A stretch of 64,000 nt of DNA from Urbifossiella limnaea (GTDB taxonomy: Bacteria; Planctomycetota; Planctomycetia; Gemmatales; Gemmataceae). The notes beneath the pieces are model-generated. The model saw only the letters and a program-made list of their open reading frames with translations. It was not told the DNA's origin and did no database searches. Numbering within the stretch: the stretch's first letter is position 1; each line of letters starts with the position of its first letter. The stretch covers positions 4,324,322 through 4,388,321 of the forward strand of contig NZ_CP036273.1 in NCBI RefSeq assembly GCF_007747215.1. Direction: 5' to 3'. Below, piece after piece: positions 8,610 through 16,565 of this stretch. Both the position numbers and the translations under genes were made by a program.

Positions 8610-10109
8610 CTACGGCCGGCTCATGCCCACGAAGCTGCCGTCGTTCTCGCGGGCCAGCGCCCACAGGAACGCCCCCAGGTCGGGGCTCTCGTAGTAGAAG
8701 CCGATCGAGTGGATGCGGATGCGGCTCGCCGCGGACGGGTTCCACGTCGAGCGCAACTTGTCGCGGATGAACCGGCCCATGATCTCGGCCTGCCGCGTCT
8801 CCTCCAGCGGCGGCACCGCAGCCACCTGTGCAGGCGTCAGGCCGGGGCCGATGTTCGGCAGGCCGTCCGAGAACAGGTAAATGGTGTCGAGGCCGCGCGG
8901 CCGCAGCCCGAACGCCAGGTCGAACCCGGCGTGCATGTTCGTGCCGTCGGCCGGCCTGATGCGGCCGAGCGCCTCGCGCACCTCGGCCACGCTCTTCTCG
9001 CCGTCGTACCGCCGCCACTCGCCGCTCCCCAGCAGCCAGCGAGCGTCCTTCGAGAAGACGATGACCTGGTACTGCTGGATGGTCGGCACGCTCCGCATGA
9101 CGCGGGCGATGGTGTCGCACACGTTCGGCCACTTCATCGGCGCCGCGGTGTTGCTGTCGGTCTTCTCCATGCTCCCGGACGTGTCCACCAGGAACACCAC
9201 GTTCCGACCGGTCATCGAGATGCCGGCGAACCGCTTCTCGTCGTTCGGGTCGAGCTTGTTCGTCTTGTCCGCGAGCTTGGCCTTCTCCCCTTGCAGGTCG
9301 ATGATGGTGGCGTTCGCCTCGTCGAGTTGCTTCCGCATGTCGCGGATCTGCCCGCGGGCGGCGAGCAGGTCGGTGTCCGCCTTGCTGGCCGCCGCCTTCG
9401 CCGCGGCCGCGTCGGTGGCGGCTTTCTCGGCCGCAGTGCGGGTCGAACTCAGGTCCGCGGCCGACTTCGACGCCATCGCCTTCGCGTCCGCCGCGGACGA
9501 CGCCAGCCGCGCGTCCAGGTCGGCGAGCGTCACCTTCAACTCGGCCGCGCGACGTTCGAGGGCGACGCGCTCCTCCTCCGTGGTGCGGACGAGGCGGGCC
9601 AAATCTTCGGCGACGGCGGCAGACGCGGCGGCCTTGCGGGCGAGCCCCTCGGCCTCTTTCTGCTTGCGGCGCAGCTGCAGGTCGGCGTCGTCGGCCTCCT
9701 TGCGGGCAAGGATCAGGTCGTTGGCGGTGGCGTCGAGCTTCTTCTCGGTGGCGTTCAGCGCCAGCTTCGTGGCGTCGAGCAACTCTTGCGCGGACTTCGC
9801 CTCGTCGCGCGCGATGCCGAGGTTGCGGGCAAGGTCCGCCTTCTCGACGCGGACAGCCCCGAGTTCCTTGGTAAGCGTCTTCACCTCGGAGTTCAGCCGA
9901 AGCTTCGTGGAGTCGAGGTTGGTGAGCGCCAGCTTCAGGTCGTCGCGGACGCGCGAAAGGTCGGCGAAGGCGGCCTGCGCGGCGGTGGTCTGCTCCGTCG
10001 CCTGGCGCGTGTTGAGGAGCCACAGCAGGGTGACGCAGCCGAGGGCGCAGCAGAACACGTCGAGCATCCACATGCTGACGAGGGTGGGCTGCTTGTGCCG
10101 GACGCGCAT
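8610..10109 (-). CDS. membrane-anchored coiled-coil VWA-domain protein (TolR/MotB-like N-terminus)
   Basis: 499 residues in three parts. Residues 10-32 are one transmembrane helix entered by Asp17 (MWMLDVFCCALGCVTLLWLL), which resembles the proton-accepting Asp at the start of the MotB/TolR/ExbD helix. Residues 36-285 are a long, nearly unbroken coiled coil rich in Ala, Lys, Glu and Asp. Residues 303-495 are a von Willebrand factor A domain with a complete metal-ion-dependent adhesion site: DTSGS at 309-313, Thr390 in DGTNMH and FSDG near 413-416. It is therefore a single-span protein whose VWA head is held far from the membrane. It is the third gene behind a TolQ/ExbB-type channel and an actin/Hsp70-like protein, with a 21-base gap to the latter. 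Function is not known; I infer a proton-motive-force-driven complex. Confidence 0.8.
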   Translation of the reverse strand: MRVRHKQPTLVSMWMLDVFCCALGCVTLLWLLNTRQATEQTTAAQAAFADLSRVRDDLKLALTNLDSTKLRLNSEVKTLTKELGAVRVEKADLARNLGIARDEAKSAQELLDATKLALNATEKKLDATANDLILARKEADDADLQLRRKQKEAEGLARKAAASAAVAEDLARLVRTTEEERVALERRAAELKVTLADLDARLASSAADAKAMASKSAADLSSTRTAAEKAATDAAAAKAAASKADTDLLAARGQIRDMRKQLDEANATIIDLQGEKAKLADKTNKLDPNDEKRFAGISMTGRNVVFLVDTSGSMEKTDSNTAAPMKWPNVCDTIARVMRSVPTIQQYQVIVFSKDARWLLGSGEWRRYDGEKSVAEVREALGRIRPADGTNMHAGFDLAFGLRPRGLDTIYLFSDGLPNIGPGLTPAQVAAVPPLEETRQAEIMGRFIRDKLRSTWNPSAASRIRIHSIGFYYESPDLGAFLWALARENDGSFVGMSRP

Positions 10110-10130
10110 CGGGGTGGCTCCGCGGGGCGG

Positions 10131-11345
10131 CTAGCGGTTCGTGGACGACCGCGGGGCGGCGGCCGCGACATCGGCGGGAAGTGGGAGCGAGCCGTCGAGG
10201 TGGGAGCGCGGCAGCTCGCCGGCCGCCCAGCGCGGCACGAGCGCGGCCGCCGCGTGCGCCACCGCCCCCGGCGGCAGCACTTCCACGGCCGTCCCCTCGG
10301 GCGTGTGCAGGTGGAGAGCACGGCCGAAGCCCGGCAACCGGCCGGCGGCGTGCGTCAGCCACACGACCCGCGGCGGCGACGGCACCCCAGACGCCGTGAC
10401 GAACTCGCGGACCGTCTCGGCGGCGGAACGTGCCAGCGCCGCGGTGTGCTGCTCGAAGTCCTCGGCCGGCTCGGCCAGGTCCTGGTACCAGTGGCCGATG
10501 CGGGCCGACAGCGTCGCCGTGCCGGCGGTGCGGTAGCTGTCCAGCGTGACGTCGAGTTGTTCGTACAGCGCCTGCTCGGCCTCGGCGGAGTCGCGCGGGT
10601 CGCGGCGGCACAGGCGGACGCAGCGGTCAGAGACGCCGTCGATGAGTCGGTCCATCCACGGCTTGAGTCCGGCCTGCGGCCAGTGCGCCGCGGCCGCCAC
10701 CTTCGCCGCAGCCCGGTCCACCTGCACCACCGTCGCCGTGAGGGCGAACTCGTCGGCGTCGATGACGACCGCGGCCCCCGGGCCGGTGGCGCCGGGGCGG
10801 AGCGGGATGACGTTGCCGTCGGCGGTGGTGCCGGGGCGGCCGCTCAGGACGGAACCGGCCCGATGAACGGCGACCGCGAGCGCGGCGGCGGCGGTCCCCT
10901 TCAGCGGCAATTTGGCCTTGGCTGCAAGCGCGGCCAACTTCACCGCCTGCGGCGCCGTCAGGTACGACGGCAGGACGAGCCCGGCGGCCTCGGTCTCGGC
11001 GGCGACCGTCGCGCCGACCTTGGCCAGGGCGAGTTCGACGAGCGTGTCGGCGGTGAGGGAGTGCCGCCCGGCGGGGAACTCGCGCGGCTGCCCGATGGCG
11101 GGGAGGAACCCGGTGGCGACCGCGTGCGCGGCCGCGCGCCGCAGCGCCGCACCGGCGTGGCCGACTTCGGGCGTGCGGCGGTCGCCGGCGACGGCGAGCA
11201 CGAGTTCTTCGCCGGGGTCGTCGAGGACCAGGACGCGGACCTTGCCGCCGCCGACGGACACGGCGCGGGCGCGCGACGCCGTCAGGTCGATCCCGACGAC
11301 GCGGGACTTGTCGTGAACAGGAGCCGGCTTTCGGGACCAGAGCAT
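10131..11345 (-). CDS. actin/Hsp70-superfamily ATPase-like protein
   Basis: 404 residues from ATG 11345 (a TTG at 11366 is an alternative). The N-terminus RVVGIDLTASRARAVSV matches the phosphate-1 loop of the Hsp70/actin/sugar-kinase fold, and AAVVIDADEFALTATVVQV near residues 192-210 looks like the phosphate-2 region; GVPSPPRVVWLTHAAGRLPG near 345 is placed like the adenosine motif. It lacks an obvious Hsp70 substrate-binding domain, so it is nearer to a stand-alone actin-like ATPase module. It is cytoplasmic (no signal peptide). It lies between a TolQ/ExbB-type channel gene and a VWA gene on the same strand. The assignment to this fold is by motif pattern; a search against Hsp70/FtsA/MreB profiles would decide it. 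Confidence 0.6.
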   Translation of the reverse strand: MLWSRKPAPVHDKSRVVGIDLTASRARAVSVGGGKVRVLVLDDPGEELVLAVAGDRRTPEVGHAGAALRRAAAHAVATGFLPAIGQPREFPAGRHSLTADTLVELALAKVGATVAAETEAAGLVLPSYLTAPQAVKLAALAAKAKLPLKGTAAAALAVAVHRAGSVLSGRPGTTADGNVIPLRPGATGPGAAVVIDADEFALTATVVQVDRAAAKVAAAAHWPQAGLKPWMDRLIDGVSDRCVRLCRRDPRDSAEAEQALYEQLDVTLDSYRTAGTATLSARIGHWYQDLAEPAEDFEQHTAALARSAAETVREFVTASGVPSPPRVVWLTHAAGRLPGFGRALHLHTPEGTAVEVLPPGAVAHAAAALVPRWAAGELPRSHLDGSLPLPADVAAAAPRSSTNR

Positions 11346-11435
11346 CGGGGGTCGCCCGTGGGTCAACGTCCAACGCAGGCCGCCTACGCCGCGCGGGGTT
11401 CCACCCCGGGCTACACGCCGTCGCCCCTCCGGGGC
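11346..11435. repeat. GC-rich inverted-repeat spacer inside the cassette
   Basis: The 90-base gap between the channel gene and the actin-like gene holds nested inverted repeats: CCCGGG at 11406 and again near 11445 flank a small hairpin CCCCTCCGGGG. It may attenuate or stabilise the message between the first and second cassette genes. No open frame fits. Confidence 0.35.
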
Positions 11436-12221
11436 TCAACCCGGGTCGTAGAGCCGGAGTAACAGGTGTTCCTGGCAGTACTCTTGAGCGTCCACGACGA
11501 GCGTTTCCTCCGCCCGCTGGACGGTGTGGACGATGTACATCAGCACCAGGCTCAGCAGCAGCGCCACAAGTGTGCAGTCGAACGCGATCTTCAGCTGGTC
11601 GGTCGCCTGGCGGGTGAAGTCGGCCATGCCCACGTCGGTGACGCCGGCCATGCCGAACGCCCCTGCCAGCCCGCGGACCGTACCCACGAAGCCGATCGCC
11701 GGGATCGCCCACGCCAGGTAGTGGACGGTCCCCATCGTGCTGACGAGCCGGCTCGTCTCAACGTCGGCCTGACTGCGGACTACCTCCGCCACGTCCGGTG
11801 CCGACTTCGAGATGGCGTACTTACCGAGCCCGAGGCGGATCATGTTCGCCAGGATGAACGGCCGGCGGCCGGTCACGTGCTCGACCTTGCGGGCCAGAGG
11901 GCGGGCGTCCTCCGGCAGGATGCGGGCGCCTTCCTCGTCGGGGAGGAGGCCGAAGCCGAACGCCGACCGCTGCCGCCACACCTCGCGGTAGCGGCTCTGG
12001 AGGATCAGCGCCGCCCACACGAACGCCACGTAACAGAGCACCTGCTCGGGGCCGAGGAACAGCGCCCGCAGCCGCTCCGGCGTCCACTTCGCGGCGAAGT
12101 CCTCGCGGGTCTCGCCGCCGGCGAGGTGCCACAGCGGCACCACCGCGCCGCCGACGACGGCCAGCGCCAGCACCAGCAGCAGCCACTCGCGGGCCGGGCG
12201 GTGCGAGGCCGGAATGGTCAT
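11436..12221 (-). CDS. MotA/TolQ/ExbB-family proton channel protein
   Basis: 261 residues with transmembrane helices near 14-34, 60-78, 165-190 and 210-232. The last two carry the family signature: WAIPAIGFVGTVRGLAGAFG (the P-x-x-GFxGTVxG loop of TolQ/ExbB) and FDCTLVALLLSLVLMYIVH (the T-x-V-A/T-L helix). Such proteins form pentamers around a dimer of a TolR/ExbD/MotB partner and use proton flow to do mechanical work. No separate tolR/exbD gene is present; the third gene of the cassette has a single helix with an Asp in the right place and is the likely partner. First gene of the cassette; divergent from the VCBS gene. Confidence 0.87.
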   Translation of the reverse strand: MTIPASHRPAREWLLLVLALAVVGGAVVPLWHLAGGETREDFAAKWTPERLRALFLGPEQVLCYVAFVWAALILQSRYREVWRQRSAFGFGLLPDEEGARILPEDARPLARKVEHVTGRRPFILANMIRLGLGKYAISKSAPDVAEVVRSQADVETSRLVSTMGTVHYLAWAIPAIGFVGTVRGLAGAFGMAGVTDVGMADFTRQATDQLKIAFDCTLVALLLSLVLMYIVHTVQRAEETLVVDAQEYCQEHLLLRLYDPG

Positions 12222-12408
12222 GCGTCGTCCTTCCGCGGCGGGGCCGGTGCCAACCCCACCATTGTCCCGATCCGTGCGGCCCGGTCAACCCGGGCGACCG
12301 CCCCGAGCCGTCTCGGACGCCGCCCGGGGTGACGGCGAGTGCCTCATGGGTAAACTGGGGGGCACGCCTGAATCCTGTCAACCCTAGTTCACACCCCAGG
12401 GTGTTCGC

Positions 12409-13620
12409 ATGCGGGCCGCTGGTATTCTCCTCCCCGGGCTGGTCGCCGCGGCAATCTGTAACGCCGGCGCGGCCGCCCCCGCCCCGCTCCGCTTCCGCAC
12501 GCAGGAGATCGACGCCAAACTCGCCATCGGCTACTGCGTCCTCACCGCCGACCTGAACGGTGACGCGAAGCCCGACATCCTCGTCGTCGACAAGGAGAAG
12601 GTGGTCTGGTATGAGAACCCGACGTGGAAGAAGCGCGTGATCCTCGACGGCAAGAGCCGCCCGGACAACGTCTCGGCCGCGGTGCTCGACATCGACGGCG
12701 ACGGGCACCTTGACGTGGTGCTTGGGGCAGCGTGGCGGCCGTTCGACACCGCGAACCCCGGCACGCTACAGTGGCTGAAGCGCGGCAAGAGCCTCGACGA
12801 CGAGTGGACGATGTTCCCCATCCCGTGCGACGAGCCGACCGTGCACCGCGTGCGCGCCTTCGACATCGATGGCGACGGAAAACCCGAAATCGTTCACGTG
12901 CCACTGATGGGCCGAGACGCGACGCAGAAGGGGAACTGGCTCGACGGCCGGCCGGTGCGGGTGATGGCGTACAAGGTGCCGGCCGAGCCGGAGAAGGCTG
13001 AGCGGTGGAAGGCCGAGGTACTGTTCGACGAGTTACACGTGATGCACAACTTCGCCCCGGTGCCGGCCCGCGGCGGCAACGACATCCTGGTGACCAGCTA
13101 CGAGGGCGTGTACCGCCTGACGCGCGGCCAGCCGAAGTGGCTCGCCGCGAAGGTGGGCGCGGGGAACCAGGCGACGCCTGCGGGTAACCGCGGGGCGAGC
13201 GAGATCAAGCTCGGCAAGCTCGGCAGTGGCCCCGTCATCGGTACGATCGAGCCGTGGCACGGGAACCAGGTCGTGACGTACACGAAGGGTCGTGGCGAAC
13301 TGTGGGACCGGCACGTCGTGGACGAGAAGCTGAAGTGGGGCCATGGGGTCGCCTTCGCCGACCTGGACGGCGTGCCCGGCGACGAACTCGTCATCGGCGT
13401 CCGTGACAACCCCAAGGCCGGCGAGGCGTTCACCGAGAAGGCGGGCGTTCGGGTCTACACGCACGGCGCGGGCGGGTGGTCGCGGCAACTCGTGGACGAG
13501 GGCGGCGTGGCGGTCGAAGACCTGACGACGGCCGACCTGGACGGCGACGGGAAGGTGGACATCGTCGCCTGTGGCCGGGCCACCAAGAACGTGCGGATTT
13601 ACTGGAATCAGGGGCGGTGA
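12409..13620 (+). CDS. exported FG-GAP/VCBS-repeat protein
   Basis: 403 residues: signal peptide (residues 1-23) then a beta-propeller built from VCBS/FG-GAP repeats. Calcium-binding loops are easy to see: DLNGDAKPDILV, DIDGDGHLDVVL, DIDGDGKPEIVH, DLDGVPGDELVIG and DLDGDGKVDIVA. Each follows the D-x-D-x-D-G pattern. Proteins of this type are common in planctomycetes and act at the cell surface; the ligand is unknown. ATG 12409 is chosen because the signal peptide follows directly. It is divergent from the ExbB-type gene (187 bases between starts) and is followed by the second copy of the palindromic repeat. Confidence 0.88.
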   Translation: MRAAGILLPGLVAAAICNAGAAAPAPLRFRTQEIDAKLAIGYCVLTADLNGDAKPDILVVDKEKVVWYENPTWKKRVILDGKSRPDNVSAAVLDIDGDGHLDVVLGAAWRPFDTANPGTLQWLKRGKSLDDEWTMFPIPCDEPTVHRVRAFDIDGDGKPEIVHVPLMGRDATQKGNWLDGRPVRVMAYKVPAEPEKAERWKAEVLFDELHVMHNFAPVPARGGNDILVTSYEGVYRLTRGQPKWLAAKVGAGNQATPAGNRGASEIKLGKLGSGPVIGTIEPWHGNQVVTYTKGRGELWDRHVVDEKLKWGHGVAFADLDGVPGDELVIGVRDNPKAGEAFTEKAGVRVYTHGAGGWSRQLVDEGGVAVEDLTTADLDGDGKVDIVACGRATKNVRIYWNQGR

Positions 13621-13628
13621 TCGTTTCA

Positions 13629-13668
13629 CCGCGTGCGGCGATGCGCCGCAGTGCAACGCCGCACGCGG
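13629..13668. repeat. palindromic repeat, copy 2
   Basis: Arms CCGCGTGCGGCG (13629-13640) and CGCCGCACGCGG (13657-13668) pair perfectly. The right flank shares the run TGCAACGCCGCACGCGGC with the copy at 8544-8601, while the inner part of the left arm has diverged. It starts eight bases after the VCBS stop. The 190 bases between it and the next gene hold a terminator-like hairpin and a short minus-strand coding-like stretch I cannot assign. Confidence 0.7.
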
Positions 13669-13823
13669 CAACGGAACTCAGACGGGTTACGAGAACCCCC
13701 GGACCCGCAGGCCGGGCGCCTCCAGGCCGAGCCAATCCGCCAGCCGGTCCTCCCCGCGAGCCAACCTCACCCTGGTGAGGCTGCCGCTCTAATCGCTGGA
13801 CGCGAGCCCGGGCCGCCGGAACA

Positions 13824-13856
13824 AGCCGGCCGCCGGGAGTGCCCCGGCGGCCGGCT
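13824..13856 (-). terminator. strong hairpin downstream of the RbfA-like gene
   Basis: A 14-base perfect stem (AGCCGGCCGCCGGG with its complement) around loop AGTGC, four bases after the RbfA-like stop codon. No T-run follows, so this is a GC-rich stem-type terminator or mRNA end-protector. Confidence 0.6.
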
Positions 13857-13860
13857 GAGG

Positions 13861-14262
13861 TCACACGACTTCGAACACCAGTTCTGGGGCGTGCCGGCGG
13901 TTCACCACCGCCGCGACTTCACCCCGTAGCCGGCCCGCGGCGCGGGCCAACCCGGCTTCCGCCGCCGTTCGACTGATGCTGCCGTCAGCTGGCAGCATCG
14001 TCGTAACCCGCAGTCGACCCGTGTGAGGGGCCGGGGTCACGTACGCCACGGTCAGTGGCTGCACGACCGGGTCGGCGCACCCGCCGACCGCTGCGTGCAA
14101 TACCTCCGCCACCTGCCTACACAACTGGTGGGCCTTGCGGCCGGCCCCTCTCGGGGCGTTCCACGGCTTTCGGTGCCAGTCCTTCGGGTCGGTCCCGTCC
14201 TCGGGGCCAAGCTCATCCGTCACGTCCGCCCACTCTACGGGCGGACCGAATCCGCGACTCAT
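13861..14262 (-). CDS. RbfA-like ribosome-binding factor
   Basis: 133 residues from ATG 14262, preceded at a good distance by AGGAAG. RbfA binds the 30S subunit and helps 16S rRNA maturation. The C-terminal 95 residues follow the RbfA KH-like order: helix RKAHQLCRQVAEVLHAAVGG, strand LTVAYVTPAPHTGRLRVTTML, then SISRTAAEAGLARAAGRLRGEVAAVVN and the closing strand APELVFEV. The N-terminal 38 residues (MSRGFGPPVEWADVTDELG) are acidic and not part of classical RbfA. Similarity is moderate, and the infB/truB neighbours usual for rbfA are absent, so it may be a second, lineage-specific member. Confidence 0.6.
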   Translation of the reverse strand: MSRGFGPPVEWADVTDELGPEDGTDPKDWHRKPWNAPRGAGRKAHQLCRQVAEVLHAAVGGCADPVVQPLTVAYVTPAPHTGRLRVTTMLPADGSISRTAAEAGLARAAGRLRGEVAAVVNRRHAPELVFEVV

Positions 14263-14428
14263 CGGTCTTGCTTCCTGGAACAAGGTGTGTGAATTGACGC
14301 CGCGACACGGGTTCCGTTGCACTCGGTCGCACGGGTCACCTCCTTCCGGGTATGAGATCAGAGAACGACGAACCTCCCGCAGCGCGGGTTCGCGCCGGTT
14401 GCCGAAGAATCGTGGTGAGGCGGTCGAA

Positions 14429-15187
14429 CTAGCGGCGGCAGTGGCCGGCAACCGGGCCGCGGTATGTGCAAACGTCGATGGGGTACTGTTTGAGCGCCAG
14501 TTGCGGGAGCAGCCAGTCGTGCGTCGTCAGCGGGTCGATGGGCGCGGGCGAGTTCATGACGCGGCGCACGAGCCGGGCGGACGCCGGCTGCCCGTAGAGG
14601 AACAGCGGGTACCCCACGCGCGAGATCTCGGGGTCCATGTCCGTGATGGAGTGGATGCAGTCGCAGCCGGCTCCGGTCCGCCCGGCTTCGCCCCACGAGT
14701 CGATGCACTGGTACCCGACCGCGCCGGACTCCATGAACGACTTCTGCACCCGAAACCGGTAAGCGAACCGGTGCCACACCTCGTACGGGCCCCAGAGGGC
14801 CACGTCTTGTTTCGTGTCGAGCATGGCCCGCATCGTCTCGTGCAGGCCGTAGTTGCGCCCCGGCACGGTCTTCCGGCTCAGCGCCTGAATCGGCATCTCG
14901 ACGGGGAGCCAACTGATGGTCTCCTCGCCGACGCGCGGCGGGCCGCCGGGAACGTCGGTCGTGGTGACCAGCGTCGCCCAGGTGTGGGTGTACGCCGGGT
15001 TGCGGCTCGGCTTGTCGGAGCCGAAAACGATGAGGTAGTGCCGCACCCCGGGCTGTGGCTCGAGAGCGGCGAGTTCGGCCGGGCTGATGTGAGACGCGGG
15101 CGTCGGCGGCTGGACGGCGAAGAGTGCGCACCCGACCGCCGGCAGCGACAGCCCGAAAAGCACGGCGATGCGGGCGGAGTCGGTCAT
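14429..15187 (-). CDS. exported protein of unknown function
   Basis: 252 residues from ATG 15187, with a hydrophobic N-terminus ending in VGCALFA that could be a lipoprotein signal (Cys19). The mature part is soluble and contains several Cys (CIDSWGEAGRTGAGCDCIHS, CTYRGPVAGHC) and a run of aromatic residues around WGPYEVWHRFAYRFRV. I recognise no family. The gene is divergent from the aminotransferase gene and followed, 165 bases downstream, by the RbfA-like gene on the same strand. Confidence 0.65.
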   Translation of the reverse strand: MTDSARIAVLFGLSLPAVGCALFAVQPPTPASHISPAELAALEPQPGVRHYLIVFGSDKPSRNPAYTHTWATLVTTTDVPGGPPRVGEETISWLPVEMPIQALSRKTVPGRNYGLHETMRAMLDTKQDVALWGPYEVWHRFAYRFRVQKSFMESGAVGYQCIDSWGEAGRTGAGCDCIHSITDMDPEISRVGYPLFLYGQPASARLVRRVMNSPAPIDPLTTHDWLLPQLALKQYPIDVCTYRGPVAGHCRR

Positions 15188-15341
15188 GCGGCCTCGCGGG
15201 GACGGGTCATCGGGCGTTATCGGCACCGCCCGCCCGGTCACTCCAGTTTCCCAGTCCTGGGAAGGGTGCGAACCCGGCCGGTCGATGCGCGCGTCCTTAG
15301 AATGAGTCCGTTCGCCTCCCCACATTAGGACGCAATCGCTG

Positions 15342-16478
15342 ATGAAGCCCCGCCTGTTCACCCCCGGCCCGACCCCGGTTCCCGAGGAGACGCTGTTAGA
15401 ACTGGCACGACCGGTCACCTACCACCGATCCGCCGAGGCCAAGGCCATCCTCGCCGAGGTCACCGAAGACCTGAAGTACGTCTTCCGCACGGCCAACCCG
15501 GTGTTCACCCTCACCAGTTCCGGCACCGGCGGGATGGAGGCGGCCGTCTCGAGTTGCCTCGCTGCGGGCGAGAAGGTCATCCTCCTCACGGCCGGCCGGT
15601 GGGGCGAGCGGTGGCGCGGCGTCCTGAAGGCGCACGGGGCGAACATCGTCGCCGTCGAGGTGCCCTACGGCAAGGCCGTGACGCCTGAAATGGCCGAGGC
15701 GGCGGTGAAGGCCAACCCGGACGCAAAGGCCGTCTTCGCCACGCTCAGCGAAACGAGCACCGGCGTCGGCCACGACGTCGCGGCGTTCGGAAAGATCGTC
15801 GCCCCGACCGAGGCGCTGCTGATCGTGGACGGCATCAGCGGTCTCGGTGCGATGGAGTGCCGGGTGGACGAGTGGAACATCGACGTGTGCGTGACCGGCT
15901 CGCAGAAGGCGCTGATGCTGCCGCCGGGGCTGGCGTTCGTCAGCGTCAGCGACAAGGCGTGGAAGAAGATGGACGCCACGCCGGTGCGGAACTTCTACTT
16001 CGACCTGCGCCGCTACCGCAAGAGCCAGCTGGAGAGCGACACGCCGTTCACACCGGCCAACACGTTGATCCGCGCCCAGCGGGCGAGCCTGAAGCGGATC
16101 CGCACCGAGGGGATCGAAAACCTGTGGGCGCGGCACGAGCGGATCGCCAAGGCCGCCCGCGCGGCGGTGAGGGCGATGGGGCTGCAAAACTTCGCCGAGC
16201 GGCCGAACAGCGCCCTGACGGTGATTTCCGTCCCGGCCGGTGTCGACGGCAGCGGGACCCTGAAGAAGCTGGAGAAGCAGTACGGCTACAAGCTGGCGGA
16301 CGGCCAGGACGCGATGAAGGGGAAGATTTGGCGGCTGAGTCACATGGGCTACACCGACGCCTTCGAAGTGCTCGGCGCGATCAGCGCACTTGAACTGGTT
16401 CTGGCCGAAGGCGGGTTCAATCTGCAGATCGGCTCCGGCGTCGCCGCCTTCCAGCAGGCCTACGCCGCAGGAAAGTAA
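15342..16478 (+). CDS. class-V PLP aminotransferase (serine/alanine-glyoxylate type)
   Basis: 378 residues, usual length for the family. It belongs to fold-type I PLP enzymes of the AGXT/SgaA group that transfer amino groups from serine or alanine to glyoxylate or pyruvate. Visible active-site elements: TPGPTPVP at the start, SSGTGGMEAA (cofactor phosphate site), SETSTG at 136-141, Asp163 in VDGISGLGA, and the Schiff-base lysine Lys189 in TGSQKALMLPPGL. The family was long mis-annotated as a hydrogenase small subunit. Starts 154 bases from the divergent exported protein gene. Nothing nearby fixes the amino donor, so serine-pyruvate, serine-glyoxylate and alanine-glyoxylate activities are all possible. 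Confidence 0.88.
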   Translation: MKPRLFTPGPTPVPEETLLELARPVTYHRSAEAKAILAEVTEDLKYVFRTANPVFTLTSSGTGGMEAAVSSCLAAGEKVILLTAGRWGERWRGVLKAHGANIVAVEVPYGKAVTPEMAEAAVKANPDAKAVFATLSETSTGVGHDVAAFGKIVAPTEALLIVDGISGLGAMECRVDEWNIDVCVTGSQKALMLPPGLAFVSVSDKAWKKMDATPVRNFYFDLRRYRKSQLESDTPFTPANTLIRAQRASLKRIRTEGIENLWARHERIAKAARAAVRAMGLQNFAERPNSALTVISVPAGVDGSGTLKKLEKQYGYKLADGQDAMKGKIWRLSHMGYTDAFEVLGAISALELVLAEGGFNLQIGSGVAAFQQAYAAGK

Positions 16479-16493
16479 TCCGCCGGGCGAGCT

Positions 16494-16559
16494 GGGGGTG
16501 TCAGACACCCCCGGCTTCATGCGGCGCGTACGATCTGAATCCGGGGGCGACGCCCCCGG
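16494..16559. repeat. two consecutive GC palindromes
   Basis: GGGGGTGTC/GACACCCCC (16494-16512) and CCGGGGGCG/CGCCCCCGG (16541-16559) each have only one unpaired base between arms. They fill the 87-base gap between the aminotransferase and the release-factor-like gene and may serve as terminator or as REP-like sites. Confidence 0.5.
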
Positions 16560-16565
16560 CTCGCC

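Noticed and set aside
8538-11462. A 974-codon open frame on the plus strand across the VWA and actin-like genes
   Set aside because: It is antisense to two genes with clear motifs, has no family signature and is rich in Arg and Gly; long antisense frames are expected at this GC content.
8610-12221. Zorya anti-phage system
   Set aside because: Only the channel type is shared. There is no ZorC, ZorD or ZorE-like gene and no peptidoglycan-binding OmpA domain, so the Zorya name is not supported.
13690-13800. Minus-strand coding-like stretch (LTRVRLARGEDRLADWLGLE)
   Set aside because: It reads like protein but has no start, is closed by stops on both sides within about 35 codons and matches nothing I recognise.
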